DNA of 64,000 bases from Herbaspirillum sp. (GCA_028292625.1 JAQGLY010000095.1:19058-83057), one strand, 5' to 3'. Positions 1 through 8,215 are shown, counted from the first letter of the stretch. Notes: generated by a model from the letters alone, not told the origin. A program made the numbers and translations.

Positions 1-533
1 GTCGGTAGAACGGCGCGGCGCTTAGTTTCGAAGTCGCTCATGTCGAGTTGGTCGACCGGGTTGTCCTCGCGCAGGCCGAGCTCGGAGATAGCGTATCGGA
101 ACACCTTGCGCATGAGCGCCGCATATTTCTGGGCGGTGTTCGCCTTGCCCCGGAAATTACCCTTGAGAAAGTCGGCGCAGACCTTCGTGGTCACCTGGAC
201 GACGAGAAAATCCGCAAATGCCTCAGATATCACCTCAAGGTATTGCTTGTACTGCGCCTGTACTTCGTCGCTGTAGCGTTTCAGCTTGTTTGCCCGGAAT
301 TCTCCGCATAGATACGGCATGGTGTCCTGGGCGACCGCGGAAGCGCCGAGCAGACTGCATAGCGCGGCCAGCATCGCCGCCTCGCCCTGATGCACGCGCG
401 CTAGGGTGATCCAATTCTTTAGCTTGCCATCTTTCGGATCGCGGATCTTTGCCGGCGACAGAAAGCGGTAGCTGCCGTCAGTGATGTAGACCCGGCGGGG
501 TAAGCCCTTGTTTTTCTTGCGCGCTCGATTCAT
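1..533 (-). CDS. int: Phage tyrosine integrase, N-terminal part (cut by window edge)
   Basis: The frame starts at an ATG at 533 and stays open to the window edge, giving about 177 residues without a stop. The N-terminus is basic (MNRARKKNKGLPRRVYI), followed by an arm-binding-like segment and a helical SAM-like core-binding domain ending near KVFRYAISELGLREDNP, typical of phage tyrosine recombinases. The catalytic domain with its Arg-His-Arg-Tyr residues would lie beyond position 1 and cannot be checked. The start overlaps the stop of the upstream DUF4224 gene by 4 bp (ATGA). An integrase at this end and a tRNA 3' end at the other fit a tRNA-integrated prophage. Its role would be site-specific integration and excision. 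Confidence 0.88.
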   Translation of the reverse strand, partial: MNRARKKNKGLPRRVYITDGSYRFLSPAKIRDPKDGKLKNWITLARVHQGEAAMLAALCSLLGASAVAQDTMPYLCGEFRANKLKRYSDEVQAQYKQYLEVISEAFADFLVVQVTTKVCADFLKGNFRGKANTAQKYAALMRKVFRYAISELGLREDNPVDQLDMSDFETKRRAVLP

Positions 534-742
534 TTCCGGATAGGCCTCAGTTTTGGAGCATCGTTTGCTGCAGTGACGGCCGGCATCATGCAATGCATAC
601 GCAGGACCAGCACACTATTATCCGGGCGCTTGCGCGCTTGGATGCCAAGTTCCTTGAGGACGCGCAACTGATAGGCTGGCCGGGCATATCCCGTCAATTC
701 CTTAATTTCTTCATCGGTTAGTGTAATCGGTTGCGAGTTCAT
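530..742 (-). CDS. DUF4224-family small protein
   Basis: A 70-residue protein with the segment LTDEEIKELTGYARPAYQL near its N-terminus, the signature of DUF4224 proteins, which are usually encoded directly before phage integrases. The function is not established; a role as an excisionase-like DNA-binding cofactor is an inference from position. I chose ATG at 742 because GGAGG lies 8 nt upstream; a GTG at 745 in the same frame is the alternative. It overlaps both neighbours by a few bases (GTGATGA and ATGA), so translation is probably coupled. Confidence 0.8.
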   Translation of the reverse strand: MNSQPITLTDEEIKELTGYARPAYQLRVLKELGIQARKRPDNSVLVLRMHCMMPAVTAANDAPKLRPIRK

Positions 743-1395
743 CACTTAATCCTCCGAAATTCCACCACCCATACCCAAGGGTTTGCGCTGTAACTGCCGG
801 CGCCATTAATCGTTTCCCACATTCCTCGGTACCAAGTGCGTGCACGCGTAGGATCAAGGCCATTGTTCGGCAGTCGGTCGTACGTGATTCCTTCCGCCAT
901 CGCATCGGCCTCACTGATGTCTTGTAAGCGCTTGGCGGACACGCTGACGATTTCAAGCAGAATGCGGCTGGCGGCACGCAGCATATGTATCGACGGTGTC
1001 CAGCGTTCGCCAGGCTCCAGTTCGTAGCCATCGGCGGCATATGCGGCGACATGGGAGAAGACTCGCGGACCAGTCGGATTCGCTTCGTCGATTTTCCACC
1101 AGTTCATATGCGTCTCGCGCACCCAAAGGCGATCCCCTGGCTGGCCATATGGGCATGGAATCTGATGGATGTCAGATTCTTTCGTCCCATCTTTCAATAG
1201 CCACGCATCGCCATCTTCCGACATAAATCCCCAGCACGATGGGTCATTCCAGTCAGGGCCATCTTTGGCACCGCTTCCAACGAACTCAAACGGATATCTA
1301 CGCGATGGCTTCACGATCCGCCGCGTCTGCGTCTTTGTGCCGGCCAGCAAAGCGCGAACCATTGGCGCCGAAAACAAGATTGGGCGCTCTTTCAT
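742..1395 (-). CDS. ASCH-domain-like phage protein
   Basis: A 217-residue protein beginning MKERPILFSAPMVRALLAG and then GTKTQTRRIVKP. The GxKTxxxR pattern is the hallmark of the ASCH (ASC-1 homology, PUA-related) fold, which is thought to bind RNA or modified nucleotides. Long relatives of this form are common in temperate phages and are often labelled morphogenetic protein without evidence. It ends WVVEFRRIK and is translationally coupled to the genes on both sides. A role in nucleic acid binding is likely; a more exact role is unknown. Confidence 0.75.
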   Translation of the reverse strand: MKERPILFSAPMVRALLAGTKTQTRRIVKPSRRYPFEFVGSGAKDGPDWNDPSCWGFMSEDGDAWLLKDGTKESDIHQIPCPYGQPGDRLWVRETHMNWWKIDEANPTGPRVFSHVAAYAADGYELEPGERWTPSIHMLRAASRILLEIVSVSAKRLQDISEADAMAEGITYDRLPNNGLDPTRARTWYRGMWETINGAGSYSANPWVWVVEFRRIK

Positions 1396-1682
1396 AATCC
1401 ATCTTCCTCATCCGGCATAGTTGGATAATCAGATTCATCAAGCGGCAATTCGATCGTCACCGGACCGCGCAGCATATCGCCCGTCATTCGGCCATCGAGC
1501 GCATTACGCTCATGCGGGCGAAGATTGCTCCACTTGGCAATAGCGCAGAACTCCACCATCAAACCACGCGGCTGGTTGCGCTCCGGCGCGCCGACGGTTA
1601 TGCCGCGAGCCTCGCACCACGCTTCTGCTTCATAGCAGGCGGAGAAATCATCGCCGTTGGAATAAAATATTTTTTGCATCAT
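1392..1682 (-). CDS. Hypothetical phage protein
   Basis: A 96-residue acidic protein that I do not recognise. It starts with two adjacent Met codons (MMQKIFYSNGDDF), with GAGGAC just upstream, so the start could be 1682 or 1679. The C-terminus is rich in Asp and Glu (SDYPTMPDEEDGL). It overlaps the ASCH gene by 4 bp (ATGA), so both are in one operon. No membrane segment or metal-binding cluster is visible. Confidence 0.65.
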   Translation of the reverse strand: MMQKIFYSNGDDFSACYEAEAWCEARGITVGAPERNQPRGLMVEFCAIAKWSNLRPHERNALDGRMTGDMLRGPVTIELPLDESDYPTMPDEEDGL

Positions 1683-1696
1683 TTGTCCTCGGTCGT

Positions 1697-2218
1697 CTAC
1701 AAATAGCGATCTAGTATCACTGCCAATTCTTGTTCATTCATATCCCCCGCGTCTTTACCAAGAGGCAAGAACATGGCTTCATCGCCATATTTCGCCAGTT
1801 TCTTGCCTGCGCTATCGCCCTCCACCAATGCAACCTTTCTGCATGGCAGGCACTTCAACCACGAGCACAGGTGTTGTGGGTCACTCCCCAAGGTCGCCAC
1901 CGCAGCCAGCCCGAGATTATGGAGCTTGCAGGCATCGAAGACTCCCTCAACCAGAAACACTGGCGCGCCTGGCCGAAGGGTCTCGATCCCCCAAACTGCC
2001 AGTTGCGGTGTCTTTGCCCCGTAGCGAGACACAAACGTGTAATACCGCTGGTCGCGTGGATGCCCATCACCATTCTTAGGCATATCTGGCCGGTACACTT
2101 GATAGCCAACCATCTGGCCGGACAAGTTCCAAAGCGCAAATGTAGCGCGATCCTGATCGACATAGACGCTGCTATAGCGCCTTACGTCAAGTCCACGATC
2201 TGCCAAATGTTGTTGCAT
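1697..2218 (-). CDS. Toprim-domain protein (primase-like)
   Basis: A 173-residue protein. The middle has VFLVEGVFDACKLHNLGLA followed by AVATLGSDPQ, the Toprim core with a conserved Glu and a hydrophobic strand. A second acidic stretch reads KVALVEGDSAGKK where DnaG-type Toprims have DxD, so the metal site may be altered. There is no zinc finger and no helicase domain, so it is far shorter than phage primase-helicases and resembles a stand-alone Toprim module. The start ATG directly follows the stop of a 23-codon gene. It may act in phage DNA metabolism or priming; the exact role is open. Confidence 0.7.
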   Translation of the reverse strand: MQQHLADRGLDVRRYSSVYVDQDRATFALWNLSGQMVGYQVYRPDMPKNGDGHPRDQRYYTFVSRYGAKTPQLAVWGIETLRPGAPVFLVEGVFDACKLHNLGLAAVATLGSDPQHLCSWLKCLPCRKVALVEGDSAGKKLAKYGDEAMFLPLGKDAGDMNEQELAVILDRYL

Positions 2219-2290
2219 TTATTTGTCCTCAACTGGCGGCGCCGGCGGCTTGGGCTTTCCATCTTTACGAGGTCGGCGGAGGTAGGTCAT
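2219..2290 (-). CDS. Tiny proline/lysine-rich protein (23 aa)
   Basis: A short frame encoding MTYLRRPRKDGKPKPPAPP and a few more residues. Its ATG overlaps the stop of the upstream gene (ATGA) and its TAA is followed at once by the ATG of the Toprim gene. That tight packing is the main support. It could serve only to couple translation into the Toprim gene. No function can be assigned. Confidence 0.5.
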   Translation of the reverse strand: MTYLRRPRKDGKPKPPAPPVEDK

Positions 2291-2526
2291 TGGGAATCAC
2301 TATCCTTGGAAATTTTCGCTGCACGCCGGATCTGCTTGATAAAGGCATTGACATGTTCAGACGGGATATTGATTCTGCCCACTTCACATTCGATCCAGAT
2401 TTCGGAGCCGCCTGGATAGATGCCGATGGTCAGCGGTGGCCCGAAGTGTTCACCGCCTGAAATCGGGAGCGTCATTGTCGCTGTGACTTGTTCGATGGCG
2501 ACTGAAAATTCTTGTACATTGTTCAT
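2287..2526 (-). CDS. Hypothetical phage protein
   Basis: A 79-residue protein, MNNVQEFSVAIEQVTATMTL at the start and a charged C-terminus. It reads like a small beta-rich protein (alternating hydrophobics, GEHFGPPLTIGIYPGGSEI). It overlaps both neighbours by 4 bp. I do not recognise the family. Confidence 0.6.
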   Translation of the reverse strand: MNNVQEFSVAIEQVTATMTLPISGGEHFGPPLTIGIYPGGSEIWIECEVGRINIPSEHVNAFIKQIRRAAKISKDSDSQ

Positions 2527-2972
2527 TTTGCTACCTCCTTGATGCCGTCGAGATACTTAAATGGCCGCGCATCTTTCCGTCTTGGCTTTGTATGGGTGAC
2601 CTGCAGATAGTGATGGACATCAGGCCATATCCATCCATCGGGATCGGCATCCGATAGCGGCACTGTCGCCACTGCTGGCGCGGGAGGGGCGGAGTAGAGC
2701 CTATGCACACCGACAGTAAGACCGCCAGGGTTATCCCACTTCCGAATATGTGGCTTGCCTGTATTGCCGACATCGACCAATTCAACGATCAGCGCCGGCT
2801 CTGCTGCGATCAGTGCTGCGCGCTTGGCGGCAAGCCAGCCTTCCCATAAGTGATTGGCGGTGATGGTCGTATAGAAATCACCGTTTCGAATCGTACGATA
2901 CTTCTCTGTAGACGCCCATGCCTCAAACAGCTTCCGCTCCGCTTCGATATCGATTTCGTTCTTTGTGGTCAC
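2523..2972 (-). CDS. Hypothetical phage protein
   Basis: A 149-residue protein. The first third (FEAWASTEKY, LWEGWLAAKRAAL) has the Trp-rich short helices seen in many accessory proteins of beta- and gammaproteobacterial phages; the middle is proline/alanine-rich (YSAPPAPAVATVPLSD) and looks like a linker. It is coupled by 4-bp overlaps to both neighbours. Function unknown. Confidence 0.65.
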   Translation of the reverse strand: MTTKNEIDIEAERKLFEAWASTEKYRTIRNGDFYTTITANHLWEGWLAAKRAALIAAEPALIVELVDVGNTGKPHIRKWDNPGGLTVGVHRLYSAPPAPAVATVPLSDADPDGWIWPDVHHYLQVTHTKPRRKDARPFKYLDGIKEVAK

Positions 2973-3346
2973 GATGCGCTCCCCTCTATCGGCTGATCTT
3001 TAAACATATCGACTGTATGCATGTCGGGTAGCGCGGGAATCGGATCGCCAGCTGGGATGAAGGCCGTGCAGCATGGTTGACCATCCTTACCGTATTGCCA
3101 TTCCTTCGGATATTCCTCATCCTCGACGTAGTAGGCCATCGTTTTACCGATGATGTCACAGCGCTCGCTGTCGTCACATTCATCTATATCCGCGCCCTCG
3201 CGCATAGACTTGTCGCGCGCGCATTCGCTGCACCATGAACTGAAGAAGATTTCGCCCTCGGTTCCATTGCTTGGCTGATATTTCTTGCCAGCGTCCTCGA
3301 TGAGCATTTCTGCCCATTCGGCCGGATAGATTGCGCGTGTTATCAC
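2969..3346 (-). CDS. Cysteine-rich hypothetical phage protein
   Basis: A 125-residue protein with a cysteine-containing N-terminal half (SSWCSECARDKSMREG, then DECDDSERCDI), which could bind zinc. It starts MITRAIYPAEWAEML. It lies in the coupled early-left gene chain. No enzyme motif is visible. Confidence 0.65.
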   Translation of the reverse strand: MITRAIYPAEWAEMLIEDAGKKYQPSNGTEGEIFFSSWCSECARDKSMREGADIDECDDSERCDIIGKTMAYYVEDEEYPKEWQYGKDGQPCCTAFIPAGDPIPALPDMHTVDMFKDQPIEGSAS

Positions 3347-3618
3347 GATCCACTCCCATCTTCTTCTGGCTCGTCGGCGAGGCCTCGCATTACGATTATC
3401 TTGTCAGCAATAGATTGCGCGTAGTTGATCAATTGATATTCGGTGCTGTTCACTAATGCCCATCCGCTCATGCTGTTAGCTGCAAACACGGCAGGGTTAG
3501 CGCAAAATCCTTGCATCAGAAGGCCGACGTAGTGATCGCGCAGCGTCATTCCAGAAGCATGTGTATCAGGATCGAAATATGGCGGGAATGCCGGGCCGCC
3601 AGTCACCGCCGCGCTCAT
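3343..3618 (-). CDS. Hypothetical phage protein with GMTLRD motif
   Basis: A 91-residue protein. It has the pattern G-AFP-(F/Y)-GMTLRD near the N-terminus, a widespread signature of small phage accessory proteins of unknown function. A second copy of the family is encoded at 12061-12300 in the same operon. Its first codons lie in a 46-bp segment that is repeated, inverted, at 26771-26816. Confidence 0.7.
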   Translation of the reverse strand: MSAAVTGGPAFPPYFDPDTHASGMTLRDHYVGLLMQGFCANPAVFAANSMSGWALVNSTEYQLINYAQSIADKIIVMRGLADEPEEDGSGS

Positions 3619-3647
3619 GCCGCACCCGATTGCAGTTTGGCGATGGC
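3602..3647. repeat. 46-bp inverted repeat, left copy
   Basis: The minus strand here matches the plus strand at 26771-26816 over 46 bp with one mismatch. In both places it spans the last codons of one gene (ending AIAKLQSGAA), an ATGA junction, and the first codons of the next gene (MSAAVT). Confidence 0.9.
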
Positions 3648-4415
3648 GTCATCGATCCTGGTCGCTGCGTACTCAAGCGCATCAGACCAATACATCGCCC
3701 CAAATCTCTGACCGTCGATAATCGAGACTCGCATGTATCCAGCGATCTGATTCAAAGTAGCGATATGACCCGCATCCCTGCTATCTGGATTGGCGGCTAC
3801 TGGTAGAGGCTGGGCGATGGGGGTAGGAAAATATCCATACTCTTCTGGGTAGCAAACGAAATGTGCTATCGCTACATACTCATCTGGCATCGATCTGCTG
3901 TCGGCGCCATTCGATACACAAATTTCCATCGCTTCGTCAACGAGTTTATTAATTGCATCAAGTGGCACTACCGCCTTCGCTTCTCCCTCTTGTGGCAAGA
4001 CAGCGGCAGCATCAGTAGTGTTGAGCGTGATCCATCCTTTTTTCTCAGCTGAATCCTCATCATCCTCAGATGCAGGATCAAAACCGCATAGTAGCCAAGC
4101 ATCTTGCTCAATGCGGTTAGATATTTCGTCGCGATCACCAGGCACATCTGGAAGCCAGAAATTCAGCGCCTTTTGCAGTTTCTCGATTACGTTCGAGTCT
4201 TGCGGGAGGGGCGGGGAATCAAATCCAAAAATCACGTGTTCAGTAATTTGCGTATCATTCCAATGCCACCCTCGCGTAGACCAAAGTGCATCTTCATGCC
4301 TGCAAAAATGAACTGCCTTTTCAATATCTGAAATGAAACTACGAGAATTTGCACCGTCCCAATAACCAGAACTTTGCCCATTTGTAAATTGCTCGACCAC
4401 CCAAAATATCTTCAC
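3615..4415 (-). CDS. Hypothetical phage protein, modular
   Basis: A 266-residue protein starting MKIFWVVEQFTNGQSSGYWD. The N-terminal third looks like a compact domain; the middle is acidic (ASEDDEDSAEKKGW) and the C-terminus ends in IDDAIAKLQSGAA. The tail is nearly identical to that of the protein at 26423-26803, and the stretch AQPLPVAA recurs in the protein at 25509-26426. This suggests a mosaic gene assembled by recombination between the two early operons. Function unknown. Confidence 0.7.
   Translation of the reverse strand: MKIFWVVEQFTNGQSSGYWDGANSRSFISDIEKAVHFCRHEDALWSTRGWHWNDTQITEHVIFGFDSPPLPQDSNVIEKLQKALNFWLPDVPGDRDEISNRIEQDAWLLCGFDPASEDDEDSAEKKGWITLNTTDAAAVLPQEGEAKAVVPLDAINKLVDEAMEICVSNGADSRSMPDEYVAIAHFVCYPEEYGYFPTPIAQPLPVAANPDSRDAGHIATLNQIAGYMRVSIIDGQRFGAMYWSDALEYAATRIDDAIAKLQSGAA
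3793..3816. repeat. 24-bp inverted repeat, left copy
   Basis: This segment is identical to the reverse complement of 26081-26104. It encodes part of the AQPLPVA stretch shared by the two accessory proteins. Confidence 0.85.
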
Positions 4416-5275
4416 AATTGCTCTCCTGTCGGCTCTGCCTTGATGGGGGATGGGGTGGCAGACTTCAATGCGCGGTGGTTGATCAGCAACGCTTGGTAGT
4501 TGCGATTCATGCAGTCCAGTTCTTCGGTCAGATTTGCAATTTCTTGCGTCGCCTTGCGGGCTGGCGGGGTGGCGAGAGCCATGATTGCGCGCGCAACGTC
4601 TTGCGCATGTCGGTCATACATCAGAGCATAGCCAGCGTTGTCGTATTTCTCGCTGCACTGGCAATTATCGGCAAGGATTTGCACTATTGCCTCATGCGTC
4701 AGCATTTCACCGGTGGCGGCTTTTCTAATTGAGCAAGTAGCGACCATCAAAATCTCATCAGTGAACCGACGTAACGGCTCTTCCCACATGTAAATGCTAT
4801 TAGGTAGCAATCCTGCTTTTTCAGCAGCGCGCAGAATATCGATGCTGGATACTGTCGCTTGCGGCGCTGCCTGACCGGCTTGCAGTTCAGCAATGCGTTC
4901 TTTCAATTCCTCGTTTTCGCGCAAGGCGGTATTCCTGACTTTATAGCCATAATCAGACTTCCATTTTTCAGACCAATCTTCATTTTCCAGCGCCACGCCA
5001 GCACGCTCATAAATGAATTGCAGTCGATTGGTAAATATATGCCCTCCAGCCGCAGCCTTGCGAATAGCGGCCAACGCGAATTCCATGCGCTTTACATATT
5101 CGCTGTCTGTGGCCGCTACCGCTGGCGCTGCTGGTGGTAGGGGCGATGCGGCAAATACCGGCGGTACTTCCAACAGCATTTCCACTACCTCGACCATCTG
5201 GCACATCAGTGCATTGGAGTGCTGCTGTTTGGCATAGTGCAAGCGGGCTTGGATTTCTTCTTGAGTGGGTTTCAT
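4412..5275 (-). CDS. Hypothetical phage protein, partly coiled coil
   Basis: A 287-residue protein with an alanine/proline-rich linker near residues 40-55 and heptad-like stretches (ENEELKERIAELQAG; NLTEELDCMNRNYQALL) that probably form coiled coils. It contains ATPPARKAT, close to ATPPASKAG in the 25509-26426 protein. It is coupled to the next gene by a 4-bp overlap. Family and function are not recognised. Confidence 0.65.
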   Translation of the reverse strand: MKPTQEEIQARLHYAKQQHSNALMCQMVEVVEMLLEVPPVFAASPLPPAAPAVAATDSEYVKRMEFALAAIRKAAAGGHIFTNRLQFIYERAGVALENEDWSEKWKSDYGYKVRNTALRENEELKERIAELQAGQAAPQATVSSIDILRAAEKAGLLPNSIYMWEEPLRRFTDEILMVATCSIRKAATGEMLTHEAIVQILADNCQCSEKYDNAGYALMYDRHAQDVARAIMALATPPARKATQEIANLTEELDCMNRNYQALLINHRALKSATPSPIKAEPTGEQL

Positions 5276-5337
5276 GCTGTCGCTTTCTGGATTTTTAGCG
5301 TGGTAGGATTGGCTTCCAATAAATTTAGGGGGATGAA

Positions 5338-5547
5338 ATGGTCAGCCGAAACCAAGAATTTAGAACTGCGTACCGCGCATGGAAAGATGCTTTCGATCAA
5401 TACGATGACCAGATAGACGAGATTCTTGCGGGCGATCCGAGCGAATTTGGACGAATCCAGCCGATCATTGAGAATCTCGAAACTCTCCGATTGAAATTTA
5501 TGGAGAAATCCAAACCGTTTTTGCGCGATGTTATTGTTCACGATTAG
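5338..5547 (+). CDS. Small hypothetical protein on the opposite strand
   Basis: A 69-residue, mostly helical, acidic protein (MVSRNQEFRTAYRAWKDAF). A strong ribosome site AGGGGGA lies about 6 nt before the ATG. It runs against the surrounding operon. A competing minus-strand frame with a GTG start (5272-5541) covers almost the same DNA, but its protein is less natural in composition and its ribosome site is weak. I favour the plus frame. Confidence 0.55.
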   Translation: MVSRNQEFRTAYRAWKDAFDQYDDQIDEILAGDPSEFGRIQPIIENLETLRLKFMEKSKPFLRDVIVHD

Positions 5548-5795
5548 CCTTGCAACCGATGTTGTCTAACACCGCTGATGCCCGGCGGAAGATCGGGCGT
5601 CTTGTCGAGGAATGCGCTACCTTTGGCGCCGGTGACTTTAGCGTGCTCGACCTCAACTTTTGCGGTGTTGATAATGACCTGCGCCACATCTGAGACGGCC
5701 TTAGCGCGCTCGATATCCATCGGATTTTCTTTGTCTTGCAATGCTGCCAGCGTGGCGAACAGGTGGGTGCGCAGCGTATCGATGTTATTGCTCAT
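5544..5795 (-). CDS. Conserved small phage protein
   Basis: An 83-residue protein starting MSNNIDTLRTHLFATLAAL, then NPMDIERAKAVSDVAQVI. I recognise this as a common small helical protein in the recombination region of temperate phages of proteobacteria; its function is unknown. Its start overlaps the end of the HNH gene upstream by 11 bp. Confidence 0.75.
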   Translation of the reverse strand: MSNNIDTLRTHLFATLAALQDKENPMDIERAKAVSDVAQVIINTAKVEVEHAKVTGAKGSAFLDKTPDLPPGISGVRQHRLQG

Positions 5796-6459
5796 TTTTT
5801 AGCCTTTTGTTAATTTGTCGGGTTATTGCGCCACGCAGCTGCATGAGATCGGAGAGCTCTTTAGGATAGTTATGCCTGGTATTGCGTTTCATGTTTTCGG
5901 CCAAACCGATACATTCGACAGAATCCAGCGTGATCTCTTCCAAAATCGCCGTGCGCTTTCCTGATTTGAAAACGACGATGTGTTTCGGCGGAACCGGACC
6001 ATGCTGCGCGATCCAAACCAGCTCATGAACACCTCGCCAGCGCTTGCTATTATTGCCTTTTGCTTCGCTAACCTTGCGCTGTAAGGTGCCGTCCTTATCT
6101 ACGCGATAGCTGCCGATTGAAAGCGTGTTGTGCGGCATCTTGCCAGGCTTAAACCGCGTTTCAACCGACCGGCCGCCGCTATCAAAATGTGTACCCTTAT
6201 TCCAAGGAATAATGCCCTTGGTAAATCGAGTGCCGGCCCCTTGCCGCCCATTTGTTCGTCCCGATGCAGGGCTTGCCAGAAATTCGGGGGACTTCGACAG
6301 CCTCATCTTCGCAGCGTGTTGGTAGACCTGCGCTAGTCGTCGCCCCAATGCCTCAGCAACAACCGATGTGCGCTCGTGCGGGTATCGGGCGCACAATATC
6401 GCGTTGTCTTCATCCGTCCAAGGCATGCGCGGCCCGATAATTCCTTTCGACTTGGTCAT
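5785..6459 (-). CDS. HNH endonuclease-like protein with N-terminal DNA-binding segment
   Basis: A 224-residue protein. The N-terminus (MPWTDEDNAILCARYPHE) resembles Myb/GcrA-like helix-turn-helix segments. The middle has NKG/G-rich NUMOD-like patches (GIIPWNKGTHFDSGG), and the C-terminal half contains VHELVWIAQHGPVPPKHIVV, the core of HNH_3 nucleases. Such proteins often behave as free-standing homing endonucleases in phages. It is one of two HNH genes in this operon. Confidence 0.8.
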   Translation of the reverse strand: MTKSKGIIGPRMPWTDEDNAILCARYPHERTSVVAEALGRRLAQVYQHAAKMRLSKSPEFLASPASGRTNGRQGAGTRFTKGIIPWNKGTHFDSGGRSVETRFKPGKMPHNTLSIGSYRVDKDGTLQRKVSEAKGNNSKRWRGVHELVWIAQHGPVPPKHIVVFKSGKRTAILEEITLDSVECIGLAENMKRNTRHNYPKELSDLMQLRGAITRQINKRLKNEQ

Positions 6460-6668
6460 TTCACCCTCAAATTATCCGGCAGGCTCATCAGATCGCGCTT
6501 CATGCATCGTTCCTTTGCAAAGGATTCAGTACGGGAACCATCGCTTGATACGATAGCTTCGGTATTGCGTGTTCTGCCGGATTCCCCGCTATCGCAAGGT
6601 GTGCAGTCCGGCGGCTGCGGGGAAACTACGCTGCGTGCTTTTGCTGCATTACCAGCGCATGTGCCTGC
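6456..6668 (-). pseudogene. Open frame without a normal start between two HNH genes
   Basis: A frame of 70 codons is open from 6668 to a TGA at 6456. It reads as a plausible protein (SPQPPDCTPCDSGESGR, then AIVSSDGSRTESFAKERCMK), but has no ATG, GTG or TTG until an ATG at 6503, which would leave only 15 codons (MKRDLMSLPDNLRVK). That ATG has AAAGGA upstream, and the stop overlaps the next ATG. The 5' end runs into the upstream HNH gene. It may be the remains of a gene cut by insertion of the HNH gene, or a 15-codon peptide. Confidence 0.35.
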
Positions 6669-7108
6669 CTATGGTGATGAGGGCATAGCCATACAACATC
6701 CAAAGGTCGGTCATAGTCAGGGTGATGTGCTTCTGCTACTGCGCCGCAGACCATGCAAGGCCATGGAGTGATTTTCTTGTCGCGAACTGCCGCATTAAGA
6801 ATGTTCCGCGCGATATACCGCTTAGGCTCTGCCGCCACATACCTTTTGGACGCCTTATTGTGGGATTCACGATAGGCGCCAGTTTTTGCATATTCAACCT
6901 TGGCAGCAACGCGATGTGGCATGCTTCCGCGAAGTCGGTCATAGGCGCGGATATGCTCAAGATTCTCTTGCCTATGCATACTTACGTCCTTTTTCGTGCA
7001 GGCCTTGCATTTGTTTAATCTTCCATCCGCCATCTGCGCGTGTTTATAAAATTCATCTAGAGGCAATTTTTGGAGACACTTAAAACATGTTTTTACGGTG
7101 GTTTGCAT
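6626..7108 (-). CDS. HNH endonuclease (zinc-containing)
   Basis: I take the ATG at 7108 (160 residues), just after the ssb stop; longer frames would run into ssb. Two cysteine pairs come early (CFKC and CKAC), and the C-terminal part has PCMVCG, then AHHPDYDRPLDVVWLCPHHH, a zinc-bound HNH core common in phages. It would nick or cut DNA. Its place directly behind ssb is typical of mobile HNH genes in phage recombination operons. Confidence 0.8.
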   Translation of the reverse strand: MQTTVKTCFKCLQKLPLDEFYKHAQMADGRLNKCKACTKKDVSMHRQENLEHIRAYDRLRGSMPHRVAAKVEYAKTGAYRESHNKASKRYVAAEPKRYIARNILNAAVRDKKITPWPCMVCGAVAEAHHPDYDRPLDVVWLCPHHHRQAHALVMQQKHAA

Positions 7109-7115
7109 GGTCCAC

Positions 7116-7550
7116 CTAATTAAAAGGCACTTCGTCATCCATATCTGGATGGGCGGAGGCGGGGCGCGCTGGTGTTGCGCCTTGCCGTGGTGCCGGCGTA
7201 GCCGGACGCTGTTGCTGTGGTTGCTGGGCACTGGCAGGACTTCCAGCGAGTTCGATTTCTGAGACGTTCCCGATCAGCTTCGTACCCTGGCCCTTGGCGC
7301 TTTGATAGGTTTCGATATGGACGTCCGAAATGGTCACGGAGACTGCGCCGCCCTTGAGCAGATAAGGAGCCAATGCTTCCGCCCGCTTATCCCATAAAAC
7401 ACCTTCAACCCACTGCGTAGGGCGCTTTCCCGAATCATCCTTGCGGCCGTAGCTAAATGCCAGGGCAAGGTTGCAGACCGGTAGCCCGGCTTGTGTGTAG
7501 CGGATTTCCGCATCCCGGCCGATACGGGCCAACCCAAATATTTGTGCCAT
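7116..7550 (-). CDS. ssb: Single-stranded DNA-binding protein
   Basis: A 144-residue SSB. The OB fold is visible (IGRDAEIRYTQAGLPVCNLALA; TQWVEGVLWDKRAEALAPYL), followed by a Gln/Pro/Ala-rich linker and the acidic tip DDEVPFN. The tip differs from the usual DDDIPF by a trailing Asn. It overlaps the exonuclease gene by 1 bp (TAATG). Together with the exonuclease and Erf it makes up the phage recombination set. Confidence 0.93.
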   Translation of the reverse strand: MAQIFGLARIGRDAEIRYTQAGLPVCNLALAFSYGRKDDSGKRPTQWVEGVLWDKRAEALAPYLLKGGAVSVTISDVHIETYQSAKGQGTKLIGNVSEIELAGSPASAQQPQQQRPATPAPRQGATPARPASAHPDMDDEVPFN

Positions 7551-8215
7551 TACGCTGCCTCTTTCAAAAGTTGATCGTGTTTGTGGTCAAGACTGATTTG
7601 CGCTGCATAGTTCTTCAGATATTCACGGGCAAGCGCAACCTTGTGCTTTATCTTTTCTTCGAGTTGCTTATCGCGCTCGAAAAATGCGTTCGTGACACGC
7701 AGCGTCGGATCGATGTGATCGACGAAGTGATATTCCGGCTGCTCGTACCGAATCAATTCTTCCGGCGTAGTCACGATGCAATAGGCAATCTCGAACAGAT
7801 CGACATCGTCAAGCATCATGTAGGCGCGGCCCTGCCAGTCGTACCCGGACTTCTTTGCAATCGCCTTCACTTCATCAGTCGTGGCCGGAAAGGTCGGGAG
7901 TGACCAGGCGTTTTTGATGTCGATGACCTTCTTGCCGGGAACCAGAATGTCGCATTCGCCAGTAATCCAATCGTTGTTCTTCCGGACAGAATTCTTAACG
8001 TAGTCCGTGAAAAATACTGTGTTGTACAGATCGATAGCAGCGGCTTCGCATTGAGTACCCTTGTCCATGTATTTGGACGTGATGATCTCGGTAAAGCCGT
8101 AGACGTATTCCTTCGCCATCATGTTGAGGAATGTCTTTGCTGCGGCTGACAGGCCGTCGCCGGTTTTAGGATCGCCCATGATTTCATGTAACGACGAGGC
8201 GCGAAAACGCATCAT
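7550..8215 (-). CDS. YqaJ-type recombination exonuclease
   Basis: A 221-residue protein of the lambda-exonuclease/YqaJ group. The metal-binding core is visible as WITGECDILVPGKKVIDIKNA (E/D, then D-x-K) near the middle, preceded by a Glu in KGTQCEAAAIDLYN. It would resect double-stranded ends 5' to 3' for annealing by Erf. It overlaps erf by 4 bp and ssb by 1 bp, so the three are one translational unit. Confidence 0.88.
   Translation of the reverse strand: MMRFRASSLHEIMGDPKTGDGLSAAAKTFLNMMAKEYVYGFTEIITSKYMDKGTQCEAAAIDLYNTVFFTDYVKNSVRKNNDWITGECDILVPGKKVIDIKNAWSLPTFPATTDEVKAIAKKSGYDWQGRAYMMLDDVDLFEIAYCIVTTPEELIRYEQPEYHFVDHIDPTLRVTNAFFERDKQLEEKIKHKVALAREYLKNYAAQISLDHKHDQLLKEAA

Noticed and set aside
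5272..5541. Minus-strand frame (89 codons, GTG start) opposite the gene at 5338-5547
   Set aside because: Weak ribosome site and unnatural composition; the plus frame has a strong AGGGGGA site.
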